Of a DNA stretch of 64,000 nt, positions 45,023-52,501 are shown in pieces. The position numbers and the translations under genes were made by a program. The notes below the pieces were generated by a model that was not told the DNA's origin, ran no database searches, and saw only the letters and a list, made by a program, of their open reading frames with translations. How positions within the stretch are numbered: position 1 is the first letter of the stretch; every line of letters starts with the position of its first letter. Source of the DNA: Agitococcus sp. (lineage in GTDB: Bacteria > Pseudomonadota > Gammaproteobacteria > Pseudomonadales > Moraxellaceae); contig JAUSLJ010000005.1 in assembly GCA_030646715.1 (NCBI GenBank), forward strand, positions 248,001-312,000, read 5' to 3'.

Positions 45023-46171
45023 ATGGATAAGTTAGAAAAATCACCGAAGCTAAACTTTCAATTAGCGAATGCCGTTGTCGGCAAACTGTATGCCGAAAAG
45101 CCTGTATTACTCAGTTTATCTGATAAAGTGGTGGTGATTGAGGCAATAGATGTGCGTAGTGAGGCAGGGCTAGAGTTTGATTTACAAACAGGTCAATTGG
45201 TCGGCCAGCCCTTAGTGGCAGGTGAGTTTGACGCGCACATTAGTTATTACTGCCTTTCTCAAGGCAAAAATACCGCACTGACAACGGTATTAAGCCGTTT
45301 TTATATTAATGCCGACCCACGCTCATTATGGAAAAATATCCCATCGGACTCGCAACAGTTATATGCCAAGTCTGATAGTGCCAGCCAAACCATTGAAACT
45401 TCCACCGTCAAAATGCTGGCCGCCAGTCAACGTGGTCGCTCTCACGCCCATAAAGGCCAAGCGCGGGACGATGATTTTTTTATCAACAGTGGCGAAAACT
45501 GGCAAATTGCACTCGTTGCCGATGGTGCAGGGAGTGCGAAATATAGTCGTTATGGCTCACAGCGTATTTGTCAAACTATGGGCAAGTTCTTAAGTGACTT
45601 ACTTTCTCAGTCTTTTGTATTATCCGATGTGGAAAATGGATTTCGATCTGCTTTAGAAGAATCCATCGCTCAGCTAGAAAACGAGGCGTTGGCGCAGCAC
45701 ACGTCGATAAAAGACTATGCCAGTACTGTATTAGCGGTTGTTTGTTTTTATGATGTCCCGCAGCAAGAGTATGTCTATATCAGTCTCGCGGTGGGTGATG
45801 GTGTCATAGCTTTATATCAACCGATGACGCAGCAATTACAACTGTTAAATCAGCCAGTGACGGGCGATTACGCTGGCGAAACCTGTTTTGTTGGCAAAGA
45901 CTCAGTACTGAATATCGCTTCTCTGATGAAAGTTGTTAGGACTAAAATTTCTATACCTTGCTTGTTAATGACTGATGGCGTAAGTGATGCTTTTTTTGAT
46001 TCTGATAATGCCCTAAAAAATGCCAATGTCTGGCAAGCACTATGGCAGGATTTAACGCACAATCAGGCACTGGTTGACGAAAAAAAATTATTAGCATGGT
46101 TGGATTTTTGGTCAGCAGGTAATCACGATGACCGCACCATAGTAATTGTTGAGCCAAAAAATTATGAATAA
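45023..46171 (+). CDS. PP2C-like serine/threonine phosphatase
   Basis: A 382-residue protein. The first 110 residues look like a beta-rich Ig/cadherin-like domain (SEAGLEFDLQTGQLVG). The rest is a PP2C-type phosphatase, with RGRSHAHKGQARDDDF, ALVADGAGSAKYSRYGS (metal-binding Asp and Gly), LAVGDGVIALY and LMTDGVSDAFF, and ending GNHDDRTIVIV. It would reverse the phosphorylation made by the adjacent kinase-like protein, with which it overlaps by eight bases. The coupling of vWA, PP2C and kinase genes is a hallmark of the signalling half of Ter systems. Confidence 0.86.
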   Translation: MDKLEKSPKLNFQLANAVVGKLYAEKPVLLSLSDKVVVIEAIDVRSEAGLEFDLQTGQLVGQPLVAGEFDAHISYYCLSQGKNTALTTVLSRFYINADPRSLWKNIPSDSQQLYAKSDSASQTIETSTVKMLAASQRGRSHAHKGQARDDDFFINSGENWQIALVADGAGSAKYSRYGSQRICQTMGKFLSDLLSQSFVLSDVENGFRSALEESIAQLENEALAQHTSIKDYASTVLAVVCFYDVPQQEYVYISLAVGDGVIALYQPMTQQLQLLNQPVTGDYAGETCFVGKDSVLNIASLMKVVRTKISIPCLLMTDGVSDAFFDSDNALKNANVWQALWQDLTHNQALVDEKKLLAWLDFWSAGNHDDRTIVIVEPKNYE

Positions 46172-47663
46172 AATTATTAGTTTATTGGCCTCCGATGGCA
46201 CAACAGTACGTTTTTATAATGAAATTAAAGCGTCAGGTGGCATGAAGGATGTGTATTTCTCGCCCGACAGAAGTTATGTCGTCGCCTTTTTTCGCGATAG
46301 AAATAATGCCGCCACAAAAGAACGATTAGCGATGATTACAGGGCAATATCGTGAGCGAATTTTTAATCAACCGAATGGCGATTATTGGCGTTCGCTGTAT
46401 TGTTGGCCAACGGCAACCGTCGAGCATCAAGGACGATTAGGTGTGGTTGTGCCGTTTTATGCGTCCAATTTTTTCTTTGAGCATGGCTCTCAACAGAATG
46501 ATATGTTAGGAATTAAAGGCAAAGAAAAAGAAGGAAAATGGTTTGCTTCACCGTCCAATCGTCAACGGTTTTTAGATGCTCGTGAATTGGGTGATTGGTT
46601 GAATCACTTAAAAATTTGTTTGATGATTGCCCGTTCGGTGCGTCGTTTACACGCCGCAGGTTTAGCTCATTCAGATTTATCTTATAAGAATGTGTTAGTT
46701 GATCCTGTGACAGGGCGGGCGTGTTTAATTGATTTAGACGGCTTAGTTGTGCCCAATAAATTTCCACCTGATGTTGTCGGCACACCTGATTTTATTGCCC
46801 CCGAATGTGTAAAGACTGCGCGTTTAGACAAGCATGACCCCAAGCGCGTATTGCCCAGTATTCGCACCGACCAACACGCTTTGGCAGTGTTGATTTATAT
46901 GTATTTATTGTATCGTCATCCCTTACGCGGCGATAAAGTCCATGATGCCAAAGACTCGCAACACGATGAAGAATTGGCGATGGGCGAACACGCATTATTC
47001 GTTGAACATCCTACAGAAAACTCCAACCGCATCAATCCCGAACACGCTAAGCCTAGCGAATTACCGTGGAAGGACACGGCTAAAATGCCTTATACCTTAA
47101 CGGGTTCGTATCTTGCGCCATTATTTGAAAGAGCCTTTATTGATGGCTTATACCAACCTCATTTACGGCCAACTGCCGACGAGTGGGAGCATGCTTTAGT
47201 AAAAACAGTCGATTTAATTCAACCGTGTCAAAACCCCCAATGCGCGCAAAAATGGTATGTTTTTGATAATAAAACCAAACCTAAATGTCCGTTTTGCGGC
47301 ACACCCTTTCACGGTAAATTACCTGTGTTGAATTTGTATTCCTCACATCAAGAAGGACGTTTTTTACCTGATAATCATCGCTTAATGGTCTATAGCAACC
47401 AGTCCTTATTTTTGTGGCACGTCAACCGCACGATTTTCCCCAATGAACGTTTAACACCTGAGCAGAAAAAACGAGTGGGCTATTTTGTTTTTCACCAAAG
47501 CGTCTGGTGGTTGGTGAATGAAGGCATGAGTGATTTAATGGATACCGATAGTAAAGAGCTATTTGCCATTGGTAGTAAAGTCGAATTAAAAGAAGGCCGT
47601 AAGTTATTGTTGGCACGTGGCGAAGGGGGGCGTTTAGTAGTGGTACAAATGGTAGAATGCTAA
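46164..47663 (+). CDS. Ser/Thr protein kinase-like protein with zinc ribbon
   Basis: A 499-residue protein. Its kinase-like core (about 20-345) has a glycine-containing loop ASGGMKDVYFS, the catalytic loop LAHSDLSYKNVLVD (Asp171, Asn176), a metal-binding CLIDLDG in place of DFG (Asp190) and TPDFIAPE in place of the usual APE approach. The usual beta-3 lysine is not obvious (VVAFFRD). A zinc ribbon with Cys355, Cys360, Cys375 and Cys378 (CPFCGTPF) follows, then a 110-residue beta-rich tail that may be FHA-like. The ATG lies within the end of the phosphatase gene; an upstream TTG is unlikely. It is probably an active kinase of the Ter signalling group, though this needs proof. Confidence 0.83.
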   Translation: MNKIISLLASDGTTVRFYNEIKASGGMKDVYFSPDRSYVVAFFRDRNNAATKERLAMITGQYRERIFNQPNGDYWRSLYCWPTATVEHQGRLGVVVPFYASNFFFEHGSQQNDMLGIKGKEKEGKWFASPSNRQRFLDARELGDWLNHLKICLMIARSVRRLHAAGLAHSDLSYKNVLVDPVTGRACLIDLDGLVVPNKFPPDVVGTPDFIAPECVKTARLDKHDPKRVLPSIRTDQHALAVLIYMYLLYRHPLRGDKVHDAKDSQHDEELAMGEHALFVEHPTENSNRINPEHAKPSELPWKDTAKMPYTLTGSYLAPLFERAFIDGLYQPHLRPTADEWEHALVKTVDLIQPCQNPQCAQKWYVFDNKTKPKCPFCGTPFHGKLPVLNLYSSHQEGRFLPDNHRLMVYSNQSLFLWHVNRTIFPNERLTPEQKKRVGYFVFHQSVWWLVNEGMSDLMDTDSKELFAIGSKVELKEGRKLLLARGEGGRLVVVQMVEC

Positions 47664-47695
47664 GAATTCGTGTTGTGTAGAAAATTTGAGTAAAT

Positions 47696-48811
47696 ATGCC
47701 TTTACCATCGTCTTTTATTGTTAATTTAACTCGTGGCACATTACGCGTCGATGTTGACAGCGCATCGCAGCCCGCCGAAACCTTATTTGATTTTGCCGAA
47801 CGCCGTAACCCCAAACGTGCATTTCTCTTTGTTTCTAAAGTATTAGGCCGCCACATTCCCGTCAAACCGTCAGTGATGGCGCAAAGTTTTAGCCAACTCG
47901 CGGCACAAATTCCTGATAATTTACCTGAACCCGTGTTAGTGATTGGCATGGCCGAAACTGCTGTTGGTTTAGGGGCAGGCGTGCATCGCGCTTTGCAAAG
48001 TCGTTATCCACAAGCAATGTATTGGATGAGTACCCGCCACACCCTAGGTACACCGTTATTTGCACGTTTTGAAGAAGAACACAGTCACGCCAGTTCGCAC
48101 TTATTGCATTGGCCTATAGATGAAGCACTGAAACGACAGTTATTAGCGACAAAAACCTTGATTCTAGTCGATGATGAGGCCTCCACAGGCAAAACCTTTA
48201 TCAATCTCAGTCGTGCTTTAGAAGACGCTGGATTGCAATATATTGAGCGTATTATCACCGCGACCTTAACCGATTGGTCAGATAATGCTGTCACTAAAGC
48301 GTTAGGCGAAAAAGCCAGTTCAGTATCATTATTGTCGGGTAAGTACGATTGGCAAGCTTTGCCTAATGTACCACCGCCTGAAATGCCGCAAGTGAATACG
48401 GTTGCTCAAGGTGCTTGGCAGCCAAACTTAGCCTTAGATTGGGGACGTTTGGGGGTGATAAATCATCGCCATACCTTAACGAATAAAATAAGTGTTAAAG
48501 CAAACGAAAAGATATTAGTTCTAGGCACAAGCGAATATGTATGGCGGTCGTTTTTATTGGCGGAAGATTTAGAGCAGCAAGGTGCAGACGTTCATTTTGC
48601 TTCAACAACACGCTCACCGATTGCCATTGGTCACGCCATTAAAACGGCACGCGCCTTTAGCGATAACTACGGTTTAGGCATTGCCAATTTTTCTTATAAT
48701 GTACTGCCAGAACAGTATGGCCGTATTTTTATTTGCACTGAAACCCCTGCATCAATGGTTGATCAGCAATTGTTAAACGAATTAAATGCACAGGTAATTG
48801 TTGATGACTAA
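47696..48811 (+). CDS. phosphoribosyltransferase-like protein with C-terminal TRSP domain
   Basis: A 371-residue protein. The N-terminal half is a type I PRTase fold with a PRPP loop LILVDDEASTGKT at residues 155-167. The C-terminal part (about 245-371) contains TSEYVWRSFLLAEDLEQQG and STTRSPIAIGHAIK, the TRSP domain named for its conserved residues. This pairing (PRTase_2 plus TRSP) occurs in Ter biosynthetic modules and is predicted to move ribose-phosphate onto or off a base-like moiety. The gene begins 32 bases after the kinase and overlaps the HAD gene by eight bases. Confidence 0.86.
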   Translation: MPLPSSFIVNLTRGTLRVDVDSASQPAETLFDFAERRNPKRAFLFVSKVLGRHIPVKPSVMAQSFSQLAAQIPDNLPEPVLVIGMAETAVGLGAGVHRALQSRYPQAMYWMSTRHTLGTPLFARFEEEHSHASSHLLHWPIDEALKRQLLATKTLILVDDEASTGKTFINLSRALEDAGLQYIERIITATLTDWSDNAVTKALGEKASSVSLLSGKYDWQALPNVPPPEMPQVNTVAQGAWQPNLALDWGRLGVINHRHTLTNKISVKANEKILVLGTSEYVWRSFLLAEDLEQQGADVHFASTTRSPIAIGHAIKTARAFSDNYGLGIANFSYNVLPEQYGRIFICTETPASMVDQQLLNELNAQVIVDD

Positions 48812-49583
48812 TTTGATAACTAAGCCATTGTTTTTAATAGATTTAGATGACACTATTTTACAAACCGCACGCAAAATGTCGCCCGAAGATGTGCGTCATG
48901 TTGCGGCTTTAGATAAACACGGCCAACCTTTAAGTTTTACCAATAACACCCAACGTGCTTTTATAGACTGGCTATTAACAACGGCAGATGTTGTTCCTGT
49001 CACGGCGCGTAGTGTCGATGCCTTTAAGCGTGTGCAGTTACCGTTTAGTCAAGGTGCAATTTGCGCGCATGGCGCAGTAATGTTAAATGCTAATGGTGAA
49101 ATTGACGAAACTTGGCATAATCATACTAAACAACAGTTAGAAAAATACCGTGTTAATTTGAGCGAAATTCAACAGCGTCTAGTACAGATAGGCGGGTCTT
49201 TAGGTTTGTCATTAAGAACGTGGATTGTCGAAGAAGAAGGCATAGCTACTTATGCTCTTGCTAAGCATAACAATCAGGGCGATGAAGTATTAATGGCCGT
49301 CGAAAATCAGCTTCAACAAACAATGGATTTAAGCGACTTTTATATTCATCGGAATGCCAATAATTTAGCCATTTTGCCTAATGCTTTACATAAGAAGTTT
49401 GCCGTACAAGAATGGCTGCGCCGCGACCGAGAACAACACGGCGAACGCCCCGTGGTAGGCTTTGGTGATAGCTTGTCGGATATGGGTTTTTTGCAAGAAT
49501 GTCATTGGTGGGCAACACCACGTCAAGGACAACTTGCTGAGCATATTTATCAATCGTTGGCAGTGAATGGCGAGGGTTTATGA
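48804..49583 (+). CDS. HAD-superfamily hydrolase of the Ter biosynthetic module
   Basis: A 259-residue HAD phosphatase-like protein with motif I FLIDLDDTIL (nucleophile Asp13, acid Asp15, Thr17), a Lys in the third motif region (HKKFAV) and motif IV VVGFGDSLSDMGF. The insertion between motifs II and III is of the Cof/sucrose-phosphatase type, which usually accepts phosphorylated sugars or nucleotide-like compounds. The ATG at 48804 overlaps the PRTase stop; a TTG six bases earlier is less likely. It overlaps the next gene by four bases. Confidence 0.85.
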   Translation: MTNLITKPLFLIDLDDTILQTARKMSPEDVRHVAALDKHGQPLSFTNNTQRAFIDWLLTTADVVPVTARSVDAFKRVQLPFSQGAICAHGAVMLNANGEIDETWHNHTKQQLEKYRVNLSEIQQRLVQIGGSLGLSLRTWIVEEEGIATYALAKHNNQGDEVLMAVENQLQQTMDLSDFYIHRNANNLAILPNALHKKFAVQEWLRRDREQHGERPVVGFGDSLSDMGFLQECHWWATPRQGQLAEHIYQSLAVNGEGL

Positions 49584-50659
49584 GACAAGGATTTTCAGGC
49601 TCTTATTTGCCGACAGACGTGCAGTTTTTATTGCGCCAACTGAATGTTGAAGTCACCGATATTGACGAAAAAGAACGCTTAATTCAAACAGGACAAAAGC
49701 ACTATTCAGAAATGCTTAGTGCCGAACCTATTCCTTCCGCCAAACATCAACAAATTTATCAACAAGTCCTAGCGAGCTATGGCTTACGCATGGCGCAGGA
49801 CATTCAAGCCTTAGCCTTAGCGTTGTTGCCATTACAGGTTCGTGGTGAATTGGTGCTAGTGTCTTTTGTCCGTGCAGGTGTGCCGATAGCAGTGCTTTTA
49901 AACAGAGCGTTAACGGCAATGGGTGTGTGTGTGACGCATTATGGCATTAGTATAGTTCGTGATAAAGGTATAGACCATCACGCACTCAATAGCATTATTC
50001 AACAACATGGTGTTGAGTCGCTTATTTTTGTCGATGGTTGGACGGGAAAAGGGGCAATATCGCAAGAGTTAAGCCGTAGTTTAGCGCAAGATAGCCGTTT
50101 TAGTGGCCAACCACGCTTAGTCACTTTGGCTGATCCGTGTGGTCATGCATGGTTAGCGGCTTCGGCAGAAGATTGGTTAATTCCTTCGGGGATGTTAGGA
50201 GCAACGGTATCGGGTTTGGTGTCCCGTTCGTTGTATAATGCTGATGATTGGCATGGTTGTAATACCTGTACACACTTGCAAGATTATGATGTCAGTCAAT
50301 CGTTTATTGATTCGGTTGATACCTTACGTCAACAACTTGATCCTAACTCTATCTTAGCGAGCAAGGCATGGACAACTGAACAACAGCAAACCTTACAGCA
50401 ACAAAGTAAAGCGGTGATTCAGTATTTTAGTCAACAATTTGGCGTGAGCAATATCAACCGCATTAAAGTCGGTATTGCCGAAGCGACACGCGCTGTTATG
50501 CGTCGTGTGCCCGAACATATTTTTGTCAAAAATAAAGCGGATAATGATGTTGCCTTGTTGGTGTCTTTAGCTCAGCAAGCAGGTATAACGGTACAAGAAG
50601 TGGGTGAGGCTTTAGGCCAATATCGCGCACTGACTCTGATTAAAGGAATGAAGGTATGA
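49580..50659 (+). CDS. StiP-family / PRTase_1 protein of the Ter biosynthetic module
   Basis: A 359-residue protein with a PRTase-type core: SFVRAGVPIAVLLNRAL (about residues 95-111), THYGISIVRDKGID and the PRPP-like loop LIFVDGWTGKGAISQEL (about 147-163). The cysteines in LADPCGHAW and WHGCNTCTH are striking. The family has been catalogued as StiP (cysteine-protease-like) as well as PRTase_1, so either label may appear in databases. I regard a phosphoribosyl or base-exchange role as likelier from the visible loop. It is coupled to both neighbours by overlaps. Confidence 0.8.
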   Translation: MRQGFSGSYLPTDVQFLLRQLNVEVTDIDEKERLIQTGQKHYSEMLSAEPIPSAKHQQIYQQVLASYGLRMAQDIQALALALLPLQVRGELVLVSFVRAGVPIAVLLNRALTAMGVCVTHYGISIVRDKGIDHHALNSIIQQHGVESLIFVDGWTGKGAISQELSRSLAQDSRFSGQPRLVTLADPCGHAWLAASAEDWLIPSGMLGATVSGLVSRSLYNADDWHGCNTCTHLQDYDVSQSFIDSVDTLRQQLDPNSILASKAWTTEQQQTLQQQSKAVIQYFSQQFGVSNINRIKVGIAEATRAVMRRVPEHIFVKNKADNDVALLVSLAQQAGITVQEVGEALGQYRALTLIKGMKV

Positions 50660-51606
50660 CGAAAATTTCTCCTTATGCGCTCGGCGCAACCTTATATATG
50701 CCAGCCACTCGCACCGATTTATTATCTGTGGTGCTGGGTGAAAAAATCCCATCATTACGCTCGTTAGTGATTTGTTTAGAAGATGCGGTGTCTGAGTCTG
50801 ATGTTGGCCACGCCTTAGATAATTTACAGCGTTTGTTGATTACCTTATCCCGTAGTCAACCCCGTTATAAAGACGCGCCTTTGGTGTTTGTGCGGCCCCG
50901 AAATTTAGCGATGGCGACACAGTTAGTTGAATGGCCGTTAATTAGCTTGATTGATGGTTTGGTATTACCGAAATTTACCTTACACGATTTACCTATTTGG
51001 CAGCATTTAATCGCGCCAACGCAGTTATGGGTGATGCCGACTTTAGAAACTAAAGAAGTGTTTGACGCAGGGGCAATGAGCGAATTAGCCACCGCCTTAG
51101 TTAAAGAAGATTTAGGTGCGCGAGTTCTAGCGCTACGCATTGGCGGCAATGATTTATTAAACTGTTTAGGTTTACGCCGTAGCCAAACACATACGCTGTA
51201 TCAAAGCCCGTTAGGATATGTGATAGGAATGTTGTCGGGGGTGATGGGTGCAGCAGGGTTTTCTTTAACTGCACCTGTGTGTGAGTTATTGCATCATCCT
51301 CAGTTATTGTGCCGCGAATTAGCACAAGATATGGACTATGGCTTAGTGGGCAAAACGGCGATTCATCCGACACAAATCCCGTTAATTCATCGCGCCTTAC
51401 AAGTCAGTGTCGAAGACCAACAAGCAGCTTTATTAATTCTCAACAGTTCTGCCCCTGCCGTTTTTCAACATAATGGCGCAATGTGCGAACCAGCAACCCA
51501 TGTGCGTTGGGCAAAACGAATTTTAGAGCGCGCACATTGGTATGGTGTCGTGGGTGTTGATGAAGCCTTATTGAAAGTCGCCCCACAGCCAATGCAAAAC
51601 GCTTAA
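50656..51606 (+). CDS. HpcH/HpaI aldolase/citrate lyase (CitE)-like protein
   Basis: A 316-residue TIM-barrel lyase of the CitE/C-C-bond-lyase type. It shows LRSLVICLEDAVSESDV with the metal-binding acidic residues, LVFVRPRN, LVLPKFTL, VMPTLETKE, LRIGGNDLLN and GLVGKTAIHPTQI. It would cleave or form a carbon-carbon bond in the compound made by the Ter module. This is the last gene of the island; its end overlaps the convergent rsmE by 39 bases, so no terminator fits between them. Confidence 0.86.
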   Translation: MTKISPYALGATLYMPATRTDLLSVVLGEKIPSLRSLVICLEDAVSESDVGHALDNLQRLLITLSRSQPRYKDAPLVFVRPRNLAMATQLVEWPLISLIDGLVLPKFTLHDLPIWQHLIAPTQLWVMPTLETKEVFDAGAMSELATALVKEDLGARVLALRIGGNDLLNCLGLRRSQTHTLYQSPLGYVIGMLSGVMGAAGFSLTAPVCELLHHPQLLCRELAQDMDYGLVGKTAIHPTQIPLIHRALQVSVEDQQAALLILNSSAPAVFQHNGAMCEPATHVRWAKRILERAHWYGVVGVDEALLKVAPQPMQNA

Positions 51607-52293
51607 TACCGCAATCGGCGCGGTTTCGGTACGCAATACCCGTTGGCCTAAACACCACGATAAAAAGCCTTGCTGTTGAGCGTGACTAATCTCACGCTCT
51701 GTTAATCCCCCTTCTGAGCCAATTAACACCGCAACACTTTGCGGTTTTTGTGAGGCACTGGGAAAGCCTTCTAAACTCGGTGCTAAGACAAAGCGTAACT
51801 CGGCAGTGGCGTGTTGTGTCCATGTTTCTAAACTTTGTGGCGGATGAATAACAGGCACACGATTTAAGCCACATTGTTCACAAGCACTAATGGCGACACG
51901 TTGCCAATGCGCCACTTTTTTGTCTTGACGATCATCACCGCCTAAACGCACTTCGCAACGTTCGCTAAAGAGTGGCGTGATTTCAGTTACGCCTAATTCT
52001 GTGGCTTTTTGAATGGCAAAATCCATGCGTTCGCCACGCGATAATACTTGGCCTAAATGTACCTTGAGGGGGGATGTTTTATCGTTGGCGATAAACTGGT
52101 TGAGAGTGACATAGGCATTGCGTTTATCAGCGCGACTCAACACACCATGATATTCGCCACCTTCACCATTAAATAAACAGACTTCTTCACCGACGCGGGC
52201 GCGTAACACTTTAATGAAGTGATGAGCTGCTTCTTCGGGTAGTTCAGTTTCGGTGTTTAGGGATAGAGGGCAGGGGGTGTAGAGACGGGTCAT
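51568..52293 (-). CDS. rsmE: 16S rRNA (uracil-1498-N3)-methyltransferase
   Basis: A 241-residue SPOUT-class methyltransferase. Family segments include HHFIKVLRARVGEEV, LGQVLSRGERMDFAIQKATELGV, PLFSERCEV, ISACEQCGLNRVP, and the knotted SAM site VLIGSEGGLTEREI with LGQRVLRTETAPIA. It methylates U1498 in the ribosomal P-site region of 16S rRNA. It lies downstream of the small antitoxin-like gene on the same strand and convergent with the CitE-like gene. Confidence 0.95.
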   Translation of the reverse strand: MTRLYTPCPLSLNTETELPEEAAHHFIKVLRARVGEEVCLFNGEGGEYHGVLSRADKRNAYVTLNQFIANDKTSPLKVHLGQVLSRGERMDFAIQKATELGVTEITPLFSERCEVRLGGDDRQDKKVAHWQRVAISACEQCGLNRVPVIHPPQSLETWTQHATAELRFVLAPSLEGFPSASQKPQSVAVLIGSEGGLTEREISHAQQQGFLSWCLGQRVLRTETAPIAVLSVLHWLWGDFQ

Positions 52294-52319
52294 GGTGTAT
52301 TCGCTTTAAGTTAAAATAG

Positions 52320-52493
52320 TTAGTCGTTGTCCCAAGGTGCTTTGTGCGTAAGCAAAGCGGCAATTTCAGGAATAATTTGTGGGTCTGTATTTATGGCGAG
52401 TTGAAAAGCCTCGAATGCTTCAGCACTAAGCAGGCATAAGTCTTGCTCTGTGTTGTTAGTAATAGTTCGTTTTTTAGATGATGTATTATCCAT
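52320..52493 (-). CDS. small protein resembling the C-terminal part of a DUF1778 antitoxin
   Basis: A 57-residue frame with start ATG at 52493 and stop TAA at 52320. It is too short for many gene finders. The C-terminal stretch LSAEAFEAFQLAINTDP...KAPWDND resembles the C-terminal, toxin-binding end of DUF1778 (TacA-type) antitoxins, while the DNA-binding N-terminal part is missing. No GNAT toxin gene is adjacent. It could be a decayed antitoxin or a small partner of the large NTPase-nuclease, whose stop lies 8 bases upstream of this start. An AGGT is present eight bases before the ATG. Confidence 0.5.
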   Translation of the reverse strand: MDNTSSKKRTITNNTEQDLCLLSAEAFEAFQLAINTDPQIIPEIAALLTHKAPWDND

Positions 52494-52501
52494 ATGATTA
52501 C

